From: Peptostreptococcaceae bacterium
GTDB taxonomy: Bacteria; Bacillota_A; Clostridia; Peptostreptococcales; Acidaminobacteraceae
Reading direction: 5' to 3'
Assembly (NCBI GenBank): GCA_013619035.1
Contig: JABXKX010000063.1
Span: 1 to 5,153, forward strand
DNA length: 5,153 nucleotides
Part shown: positions 1-5,153 of the stretch, in pieces
Numbering within the stretch: the stretch's first letter is position 1
How the letters are laid out: each line of letters begins with the position of its first letter
Made by a program: the position numbers and the translations under genes
Notes under the pieces: model-generated
The model's input: only the letters and a program-made list of their open reading frames with translations
Told to the model about the DNA's origin: nothing
Databases searched by the model: none

Positions 1-840
1 AGTGTTGATGTTCTTATCGTAGATATCTGATCCTATAAAATCATGTTTGAAATTATGTTCTAAAGCTTTAGAAAAAATATCAAATGAAAAGCTTGAAGAA
101 CCATGTCCTAAATCAAACTTAACACCTCTATCTTGTGCATTAATGACTTCTAACTTAGGTTGACCTGAGTTTAAGAACAACCCATTGGGTTTGTTGTGAT
201 AACAATGAGTGATCACATCACGACACTCTGTACAAGCCAGTACTTCTTCTACAATTGGAGGAGCATTACCAATATGAATCACCAGTGGTAAGTCTAATCG
301 TTTAGCAATCTCTTTAGATTGTATGATAGGATCTATACCTTTGTCTTTTAAAACGGAACTGCTTGCTCTTGCTTTAAGCCCAACAATCAGATCTGAATAG
401 TCTTTTACAGCCTGTTGAATTTTTGCCTCATCTATTGCATTATCTTCAGATAACTCACTTAATGTTTTTAGTCCATCTGAAGCAGTATTTAGAAGTACAA
501 AGACACGTTCTTCAGCAGGTTTTATGATACGGTCATAAAAGTCTTTTACAGTATGAGCACCCGATGTACCTGCATCGATTAAAGTGGTTACACCTGTTTT
601 AACACCTATATCATGTGGGCTAATGCCAATAACCGTTTCATCATGGTAACAGTGAACATGTATATCTATAAAACCAGGGCTGACATAGTATGAGTCAGCA
701 TTAAATATTTCACAGGCTTGATTAAGATTTTTTCCTATTGATTTGATGATGCCCTCTTCAATGTATATGTCTACCTTTTGATTATGATACTTTGAAGATT
801 GATCTATAACACTTGCATTTTGTATAAGTAATTTTTTCAT
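1..840 (-). CDS. Amidohydrolase/deacetylase-family metallohydrolase (cog3964 type), N-terminal 280 residues, cut by the window edge
   Basis: Translating back from an ATG at 840 gives 280 residues with no stop, continuing past the left edge; the family is usually about 370-380 residues, so roughly the last quarter is missing. The sequence shows the binuclear metal site of the amidohydrolase superfamily in order: the HxH motif H61-V-H63 after a PGFIDI strand, a Lys in GLKAR (K156, the likely carboxylated bridging lysine), H189 in VIHIGNAPP, H212 in ITHCYHN, and D272 in GSDIY. It is predicted to be a cytoplasmic hydrolase. These proteins were long mislabelled dihydroorotases; the characterised Agrobacterium and Enterococcus relatives act as deacylases on small acylated acids. 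The exact substrate here is unknown. The start lies 8 nt after the regulator stop, and an AGG that overlaps that TAG stop sits 7 nt upstream of the ATG, so the two genes are probably cotranscribed and translationally coupled. Family assignment is firm; substrate is not. Confidence 0.9.
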   Translation of the reverse strand, partial: MKKLLIQNASVIDQSSKYHNQKVDIYIEEGIIKSIGKNLNQACEIFNADSYYVSPGFIDIHVHCYHDETVIGISPHDIGVKTGVTTLIDAGTSGAHTVKDFYDRIIKPAEERVFVLLNTASDGLKTLSELSEDNAIDEAKIQQAVKDYSDLIVGLKARASSSVLKDKGIDPIIQSKEIAKRLDLPLVIHIGNAPPIVEEVLACTECRDVITHCYHNKPNGLFLNSGQPKLEVINAQDRGVKFDLGHGSSSFSFDIFSKALEHNFKHDFIGSDIYDKNINT

Positions 841-848
841 ATTCTGAC

Positions 849-2810
849 CTAACACAGATACCGCATAATCGCGATAATCTCACTTTCTAATATTCTGAAA
901 TCAAAGTTTACTTCTATCTTTTTAAGGGTTTCTTTTACCTCATGATAGATATCAGGATACTTCCTTTTGTACTCATTGATACTTGGCTCTACATTAAAAC
1001 TACCTGACTGCCATCTTGGTACAGCAAGTACAATATGAAGTATCAAACCCCAGAAGGTTAAGAACTCATATGTATAACCTTTGCTCTGTAAACTCTGAAT
1101 CATACTGCCTATTTCCATTAAGACCATACCAATGGTTCTTGCAGGTTTGCCTATGTCTTCCTTGTATATAAGATCTTGTCTATTGGTTTCTTCAAAGTCT
1201 TGTATCACAGACGATAACTTCGTCATCAGCTGTTCACCTACATCGGAGGGCACCATAGACATGATTCTGTATTCTAGCTGACTTGCAAGGCTCATTGATT
1301 GTTGAAGTTGTGCCTGTAACAATGAATGATCTTCATTAAACAAAGCTTTTGAGATCTTACCCAGCTCATGATTGGTGATAAGTGGACTTACCACTATAAC
1401 CGGTACTGCTGTTTCTTTTATCTCAACAGTAGATATAATAAGATCAATGTGTTCTGTTTCATAATCTTGTTCTTCTACTTCAAAGACCGATACAATGTCT
1501 TGTATTTTTATATTGGGTATATTGTTTCTGATTCTAGTGGCTAAAAACTTTGAAGCCCCTTTACCTGAACAACACACCATCAATATGTTTTTAGTTTTCT
1601 TAGTGACGCTTAATTCTTTGTTTTTTAAAAGATACATGGTGATAAAACCAGCTTCATCGTCATTGGTCTTAACATTGTAACTGTTCTCAAACTCTCTTAG
1701 TATGATCTTTGCTATATGAAACTCTTCAAAGTAGTTTTTCTTTATGTCATCTACCAAATGATTCACATTTGGTATACCAAACTGTATCTTTTCTAATGTC
1801 AGTTCCATATGTGAGATCAATTCATTTTTTAGTGTTTGAATGTTATCTGTACTCAGCGTTATATAGTTTTGTAACACCTTGATCATTTGATAAACCGTAT
1901 CCACCAGTTTAGGATCTACCATCCGGTCATGACCACTGACTATTTTTACATTGGTATAAAGTAGATAATACGCAATGTTTTCTAACTCTACATCAGGTAC
2001 AGTGATATTTAACAACTGCTCAAACTGTACAGCAAGCTCTTTTGCTATTTCGTATTCTTGTTTGTGATTAAGTGATGCCGATATAACATATCCACTGTTG
2101 TCACTGTCTTCAAATCTAAACATCATGACCCTTAACCTAGCGACAATCATCAAATACGATTCATAAGGTAACCAAAATGGTATTTTGCTTTTACTGAGTT
2201 TGATTGCTTTTCTAATCATCGAGATTACATTGGTATCTAATATCTGTTCAATCTCTGGAATCAAGAAATGAATCTTATGTCCTTCTTTTCTATATTCTAA
2301 AAGCTTTTTCACGATCTCTGTAAAATAAGCTCTTATATTTTTTTCAGTGCCTTTAATAGAATAGCCATAATGTTTCTTGGCCCATAACTCTAAGTCATAC
2401 TCAGCTTTTATATAGGGACCTAATTCTTTAAAATCACTTATAATAGTGGATCTACTAGAAATGGTCAATTCGGCTAAAACTTCACTAGACAAAGGTTTTC
2501 CTCGAACCAGTAAAATAAGACCTAAATACAATAACCGTTCTTCTTTATCAAGGTTTGGGACATAACTTGTGTTATCCCACATACTCATGACTTCTAATAA
2601 TGCATCTTTTGATTCTAAGTGTACGCCGACCTTCGGTGTACGTTTTAAAGAGGTTTTATAAGCTTTCAGTTCATAATCAATGTGATCTAAATCATATCTG
2701 ATGGTTCGATCACTTACTTTTAAGAAACTGGACAATTCTCTTACTTTCAAAGGCTTTTGTTGTTCTATAAGCTTTTTCAGTATCATTTCTTGTCGTTTGG
2801 ATAAATTCAT
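849..2810 (-). CDS. PRD-domain transcriptional regulator: HTH - wHTH - PRD - PRD - EIIB-like - PRD
   Basis: This is a 653-residue DNA-binding regulator of the MtlR/LicR/LevR broad type. Visible in order: an HTH at about 2-50 with recognition helix near VSDRTIRYDLDHI (32-44); a second, Mga-like winged helix at about 93-156; PRD1 at about 195-293; PRD2 at about 300-400; an EIIB(Gat)-like domain at about 408-495 with the P-loop VCCSGKGAS (C413, C414); and a third PRD at about 540-653, recognised by LHIVLAVPRW and the closing ESEIIAIMRYL. No EIIA-like domain is present. In known relatives PRDs and EIIB are phosphorylated by HPr, Enzyme I partners or EIIs, and DNA binding depends on this. The start at 2810 (ATG) is preferred over an in-frame TTG at 2846, because an AGAAGGG site lies 9 nt upstream and family members begin close to the SKRQ helix. 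It is more likely an activator than an RNA antiterminator, since there is an HTH and no CAT domain. The target genes are inferred, not shown. Confidence 0.92.
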   Translation of the reverse strand: MNLSKRQEMILKKLIEQQKPLKVRELSSFLKVSDRTIRYDLDHIDYELKAYKTSLKRTPKVGVHLESKDALLEVMSMWDNTSYVPNLDKEERLLYLGLILLVRGKPLSSEVLAELTISSRSTIISDFKELGPYIKAEYDLELWAKKHYGYSIKGTEKNIRAYFTEIVKKLLEYRKEGHKIHFLIPEIEQILDTNVISMIRKAIKLSKSKIPFWLPYESYLMIVARLRVMMFRFEDSDNSGYVISASLNHKQEYEIAKELAVQFEQLLNITVPDVELENIAYYLLYTNVKIVSGHDRMVDPKLVDTVYQMIKVLQNYITLSTDNIQTLKNELISHMELTLEKIQFGIPNVNHLVDDIKKNYFEEFHIAKIILREFENSYNVKTNDDEAGFITMYLLKNKELSVTKKTKNILMVCCSGKGASKFLATRIRNNIPNIKIQDIVSVFEVEEQDYETEHIDLIISTVEIKETAVPVIVVSPLITNHELGKISKALFNEDHSLLQAQLQQSMSLASQLEYRIMSMVPSDVGEQLMTKLSSVIQDFEETNRQDLIYKEDIGKPARTIGMVLMEIGSMIQSLQSKGYTYEFLTFWGLILHIVLAVPRWQSGSFNVEPSINEYKRKYPDIYHEVKETLKKIEVNFDFRILESEIIAIMRYLC

Positions 2811-2819
2811 CTTGCTTAT

Positions 2820-2826
2820 CCCTTCT
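2820..2826 (-). promoter_or_regulatory. Ribosome binding site that fixes the regulator start
   Basis: AGAAGGG stands 9 nt before the ATG at 2810. The longer reading from TTG at 2846 would place this purine run inside the coding sequence and would add 12 residues (MLLYDLVEGISK) that precede the usual start of the HTH in this family. The shorter start is therefore chosen. Confidence 0.8.
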
Positions 2827-2850
2827 ACTAAATCATAGAGTAACAATGAA

Positions 2851-2905
2851 TTTTATAAAATATCATTTCCTTGCCACATAAACAGTGCAATTGTAGACGT
2901 TAATC
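2851..2905 (-). promoter_or_regulatory. Copy A of a 55-bp shared element: candidate operator and promoter of the regulator gene
   Basis: Read on the minus strand, this segment starts at the last codon and stop of ptsI (GATTAA) and matches the segment 4995-4941 upstream of ptsH at 36 of 55 positions without a gap. The strongest block is GATTAANGNCTACNATTGC; further shared blocks are TNTA, TGGNANG, ATGATNTTTT and NTA. A candidate -35 TTGCAC (2890-2885) and -10 AATGAT (2867-2862) are 17 bp apart and fall on the conserved columns. Other -10-like words (TATAAA at 2857-2852, TATGAT at 2837-2832) also exist, so the exact start of transcription is uncertain. A perfect 12-bp palindrome ATTTTATAAAAT lies at 2850-2861. 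If real, the site gives the regulator its own promoter inside the cluster. No clear terminator is seen in the ptsI-regulator gap. Confidence 0.5.
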
Positions 2906-4606
2906 CTTATAAGCTACTGTTTCTAGGTACTCTCGCACTGTTGTTGCATCCGGTAATCTCATGATATTTTCTACGTATTCATTACATTTTATTGTGTCTA
3001 ACTCAGAAACTATCTTTCTTACTTGTAATACTTTTGAGGGTGATACACTCAGTTCAGTGAGTCCTGCACCGATTAAAAACGGTAACAATAAACCATCTGC
3101 TGCTGCTTCTCCACACATACCTACAGGTATACCTGCTTTGTTACCAGCCTCTGCAACAAACTTAATCAGTCTAAGTACAGCGGGATGATAATGCGTGTAT
3201 AGATGTGATACATTTTGATTGATACGATCAGTGGCTGTTGTGTATTGAACCAAATCATTGGTTCCAATACTAAAGAAATCTACTTCAGTAGCTAATACAT
3301 CTGCCATGATTGCTGCAGCGGGTATCTCAATCATAATACCGATCTCTATATCTGCTTTATATTTTTCACCACGAGCATCTAAGGTTCTTTTAGCCACAAC
3401 CAATTGCTCTTTGATTAACTTCACTTCTTCTAAAGAAGACACCATTGGAAACATAATCTTTAAGTGACCGAACATACTGGCACGTAATAAAGCCAATAAC
3501 TGAGGTTGAAATAACGTACTGTCTTTTAAACAGAGTCTAATGGCACGTACACCTAAAAACGGGTTCATCTCATCGTCTAAATGTATATAAGAAATATCTT
3601 TATCGCCTCCTACATCTAAGGTACGAATGATGATGGGACCGGAGATACCTTCTAATACTTTTTTATAAGCTATAAACTGTGTTTCTTCTGATGGCATAGA
3701 GCTTTGATCCATGTACAAGAATTCACTTCTAAATAAACCCACACCTTCCCCATCATTCGATACAACCAGTGGAATATCTTTGTCACTACCTATATTACAG
3801 ACGAGTTCAAGGTGTTTACCATCTAAGGTAACCGTCGACCTTCCAATATATGATTCTAATGATTTTTGTTCTTCTAGATAGTTGGTTCTCTTCGTATCAA
3901 ATGTATGTAGTAATTCTTCAGTTGGATTGATAATAATCTCTCCACTGTCACCATCTACAATAAGTTGAGTTGCTGATTTAATCTCTGTTAAATCGCCTAC
4001 ACCAACGACTGCTGGAATACCCATGTTTCTTGCCATAATTGCACTATGTGAGGTTTTACCACCGACTCTAGTAACAAAGGCCAAGACCATCTTTGGATCT
4101 AATGTAACCGTCATTGATGGCGTTAAATCTTCTGCTACTATAATAACAGGATCAGTAAATGAAGCAATATCATCTTTAACACCTAAAAGTATATGAATCA
4201 AACGATCTGATACGTCTTTAATGTCACTGGCTCTTTCTTTCATATAGGCATCATCCATAGATGAGAACAATGAAACAAAAGTATCTCTTACTTTACTTAC
4301 TGCAAAAACCGATGTCTTACCTTCATTGATAAGTGATTCGATGCCTGATACATACTCTGGATCTTCTAAAAACATTAGATGTGCCTGAAAGATAGTTGCA
4401 TCTTCTTGGCCTAATGTTTCTACTGCTTTATCATATAAAGATGTGATGGCCTCTTGTGCTGACTTAATAGAGTCATTTAGTGCTGATAATTCATCCTCTA
4501 CTGACAAAGTAGATTTTTCTATAATGACCACTTCTTTTTCTTCAAATACAAATAGTTGACCCATGCCTATGCCAGATGATGCACCTATACCTTTGACTGA
4601 AACCAT
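2900..4606 (-). CDS. ptsI: Phosphoenolpyruvate-protein phosphotransferase (PTS Enzyme I)
   Basis: This cytoplasmic enzyme starts the PTS phosphorelay: it autophosphorylates from PEP on a histidine and passes the phosphate to HPr. At 568 residues it is close to the usual 570-575. The N-terminal domain begins with KGIGASSGIGMG (5-16), and the swivelling phosphohistidine domain carries GGKTSHSAIMAR with the active H187. The C-terminal PEP-binding barrel shows GLFRSEF (R293), IRTLDVGGDK (R328), MIEIPAA (E427), the signature SIGTNDLVQYT (N450, D451), and GMCGE with catalytic C498. No key residue is missing, so it should be active. Its ATG directly follows the ptsH stop (TAGATG), with GGTGAG at the end of ptsH as the likely ribosome site, so the two proteins should be made together. 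The last codon and stop form part of the shared element at 2851-2905. Whether this is the cell's only Enzyme I or an operon-specific paralogue cannot be told from the window. Confidence 0.98.
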   Translation of the reverse strand: MVSVKGIGASSGIGMGQLFVFEEKEVVIIEKSTLSVEDELSALNDSIKSAQEAITSLYDKAVETLGQEDATIFQAHLMFLEDPEYVSGIESLINEGKTSVFAVSKVRDTFVSLFSSMDDAYMKERASDIKDVSDRLIHILLGVKDDIASFTDPVIIVAEDLTPSMTVTLDPKMVLAFVTRVGGKTSHSAIMARNMGIPAVVGVGDLTEIKSATQLIVDGDSGEIIINPTEELLHTFDTKRTNYLEEQKSLESYIGRSTVTLDGKHLELVCNIGSDKDIPLVVSNDGEGVGLFRSEFLYMDQSSMPSEETQFIAYKKVLEGISGPIIIRTLDVGGDKDISYIHLDDEMNPFLGVRAIRLCLKDSTLFQPQLLALLRASMFGHLKIMFPMVSSLEEVKLIKEQLVVAKRTLDARGEKYKADIEIGIMIEIPAAAIMADVLATEVDFFSIGTNDLVQYTTATDRINQNVSHLYTHYHPAVLRLIKFVAEAGNKAGIPVGMCGEAAADGLLLPFLIGAGLTELSVSPSKVLQVRKIVSELDTIKCNEYVENIMRLPDATTVREYLETVAYKD

Positions 4607-4867
4607 CTACTCACCAAACCCATCTTCGATTAATACCGATAAAGCATCCATCAGCTCTGAAGAAGCATCTCCTTCAATATCAACAAGTATTTCATCGTCT
4701 TTTTTAGCAGCAACTTGCATCAGGCCAATCATACTTTTACCATTAACACTTTTTTCACCTTTAGCAACGGTTACAGTAACATCTGTATCTTTAAATACCG
4801 CTAACCACTTACTAATGGGTCTAGCATGTAAACCCAACTCATTTTTAATTATAAATTTCTTCTCCAT
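4607..4867 (-). CDS. ptsH: Phosphocarrier protein HPr
   Basis: An 86-residue PTS carrier that accepts phosphate from Enzyme I on His and hands it to EIIA domains or PRD regulators. The active site GLHARP gives H14, equivalent to His15 of Bacillus HPr, and NGKSMIGLM gives S45, equivalent to Ser46, the HPr kinase target in Gram-positive bacteria. The 31-residue distance between the two sites equals that of B. subtilis HPr, and the end DGFGE resembles its EGLGE. The helix after the active His is unusual (ISKWLAVF, with K20 and W21 where small or aliphatic residues are common). The start has a strong AGGAGAG site. Because helix 1 and the Ser45 helix form the partner-binding face, the substitutions may reflect a specific partner, but this is inference. 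It is the first gene after a terminator-like hairpin and a candidate promoter, so it probably opens the operon. Confidence 0.97.
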   Translation of the reverse strand: MEKKFIIKNELGLHARPISKWLAVFKDTDVTVTVAKGEKSVNGKSMIGLMQVAAKKDDEILVDIEGDASSELMDALSVLIEDGFGE

Positions 4868-4871
4868 TTTA

Positions 4872-4878
4872 CTCTCCT
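4872..4878 (-). promoter_or_regulatory. Strong ribosome binding site of ptsH
   Basis: AGGAGAG lies 4 nt before the ATG at 4867 (6 nt measured from AGGAG). It is the best Shine-Dalgarno match in the window and fits a first gene of an operon expressed at a high level. Confidence 0.85.
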
Positions 4879-4896
4879 AAATAATTTATTGCAAAA

Positions 4897-4920
4897 TAAA
4901 CATATTCTATTACATGTTTA
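4897..4920 (-). repeat. AT-rich inverted repeat in the ptsH leader
   Basis: On the minus strand TAAACATGT, a six-base loop AATAGA, and ATATGTTTA form an inverted repeat with seven perfect outer pairs, one G-U pair and one more A-T pair. It is followed by TTTT and lies 29 nt before the ptsH start. It could be an operator dyad, a leader hairpin that protects or attenuates the transcript, or a chance result of AT-rich sequence; the T run is short for a terminator. Confidence 0.4.
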
Positions 4921-4940
4921 CAGTATAAATTACAACAGGT

Positions 4941-4995
4941 TCATAGAAAACATCATCCTCATTCCATCTATATGTGGCAATAGTAGTCTTTAATC
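4941..4995 (-). promoter_or_regulatory. Copy B of the 55-bp shared element: candidate operator and promoter of ptsHI
   Basis: This is the partner of the segment at 2905-2851 and aligns with it without a gap at 36 of 55 positions. Here the conserved words make a candidate -35 TTGCCA (4980-4975, five of six to TTGACA) and -10 GATGAT (4957-4952, four of six) with 17-bp spacing. The best-conserved block GATTAANGNCTACNA sits just upstream of the -35, where an activator often binds. An overlapping dyad CCANNTATANNTGG (4977-4964) is present in this copy but is not kept in copy A. A second -10-like word, TATACT at 4927-4922, is closer to the gene. Promoter identity is inferred; the similarity of the two segments is seen directly. 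Confidence 0.5.
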
Positions 4996-5005
4996 GAAAT
5001 TTTGG

Positions 5006-5031
5006 AAAACATCAACCATTCGGTTGACGTT
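5006..5031 (-). terminator. Terminator-like hairpin between the upstream gene and ptsH
   Basis: On the minus strand AACGTCAACC, loop GAAT, and GGTTGATGTT form a 10-bp stem with one G-T pair, and the last arm runs into TTTT. It lies 30 nt after the TGA of the upstream partial gene, a normal place for an intrinsic terminator. The T run is short and interrupted by CC, so termination may be weak. Confidence 0.5.
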
Positions 5032-5060
5032 AAGTAAGTAATACACGGTTTAATTTCCCA

Positions 5061-5153
5061 TCAAGACGTCAGGAAGTGCACATCCATAGCTTGTGGAAAC
5101 ATATCGCCACCACCATTAGCAAATGTAAATTCTTTCGGAATACTTTCTATAAC
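5061..5153 (-). CDS. C-terminal 30 codons of an unidentified upstream gene
   Basis: Reading in from the right edge, one minus-strand frame stays open for 30 codons and ends in TGA at 5061-5063. The peptide contains IPKEFTFANGGGDMFPQ and ends AMDVHFLTS. It looks like ordinary soluble protein sequence, and the hairpin downstream fits the end of a gene. I do not recognise the family. The call rests only on the open frame, its plausible composition and the hairpin; the frame could be open by chance at this length. Confidence 0.5.
   Translation of the reverse strand, partial: VIESIPKEFTFANGGGDMFPQAMDVHFLTS

Noticed and set aside
1495..1680. Plus-strand open frame of 61 codons
   Set aside because: It lies wholly inside the regulator on the opposite strand, has no ribosome site in view and no recognisable domain; the minus-strand frame is a clear EIIB/PRD protein.
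2811..2846. TTG start at 2846 for the regulator
   Set aside because: It has no good ribosome site and would put the AGAAGGG sequence inside the gene; ATG 2810 is better placed.
2811..2899. Ribonucleic antiterminator (RAT) plus terminator as in bgl/lic systems
   Set aside because: No GC-rich stem with a T run is present in the gap, and the neighbouring regulator has an HTH rather than an RNA-binding CAT domain.
2961..3467. Two plus-strand open frames (2961-3188 and 3258-3467)
   Set aside because: Both lie antisense to the conserved C-terminal barrel of Enzyme I and are low-complexity shadows of it.
4563..4880. Plus-strand open frame of 105 codons
   Set aside because: It is antisense to HPr and the start of Enzyme I, Ser/Ile-rich as expected of a shadow, and lacks any family signature.
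4909..4922. CcpA cre-like site TGTAAACATGTAAT
   Set aside because: It resembles only the left half of the cre consensus; the central CG and the right half do not match.
4868..5060. Leader peptides or small genes in the ptsH upstream region
   Set aside because: The only ATG frames found on the minus strand are 8 to 14 codons long, without clear ribosome sites or a meaningful codon run.
4966..5063. UGA read as Trp, extending the upstream partial gene to a TAG at 4966
   Set aside because: The frame after the TGA is open for 31 codons, but the Trp codons checked in the complete genes are TGG and no in-frame TGA is used in about 4.7 kb of coding sequence. The hairpin at 5006-5031 also fits a gene end at 5061.

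Overview
The window is an AT-rich, compact stretch in which every gene I can support lies on the minus strand, so it reads from right to left. It uses the standard code: all Trp codons I checked are TGG, and stops are TAG or TAA in the complete genes. AT-rich sequence, a strong AGGAGAG Shine-Dalgarno site, and an HPr with the serine used by HPr kinase (Ser45) together suggest a low-G+C Gram-positive lineage (Bacillota or a relative). The genus cannot be named from this sequence.

Layout in transcription order. At the right edge (5153-5061) an open frame of 30 codons ends in TGA; it is probably the C-terminus of an unidentified upstream gene. A terminator-like hairpin follows at 5006-5031. Next comes a promoter/operator-like region (4941-4995) and an AT-rich leader dyad (4897-4920). 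Then come HPr (ptsH, 4867-4607), Enzyme I (ptsI, 4606-2900, start codon abutting the ptsH stop), a short gap, a multidomain PRD-type transcriptional regulator (2810-849), and the first 280 residues of a cog3964-type amidohydrolase/deacetylase (840-1), which runs off the left edge.

How the parts may work together: Enzyme I takes phosphate from PEP and passes it to HPr. The regulator has PRD and EIIB-like domains, which in known proteins are phosphorylated by PTS components. It therefore probably reads the state of this phosphorelay and controls the operon. The metallohydrolase belongs to a family that, from general knowledge, often sits beside sugar-acid or amino-acid catabolic genes of the DgaE/DgaF type; no such gene and no EII permease is in the window.

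The most notable new observation is a 55-bp element present in both intergenic regions, upstream of ptsH and upstream of the regulator. It matches at 36 of 55 positions without a gap, and its best-conserved 19-bp block (16 matches) sits at the same place relative to a candidate -35/-10 pair with 17-bp spacing. It is a good candidate for the binding site of the PRD regulator. The regulator itself is also unusual: it has a third PRD in place of the EIIA domain common in MtlR/LicR-type proteins, and four of its six expected PRD histidines are replaced.
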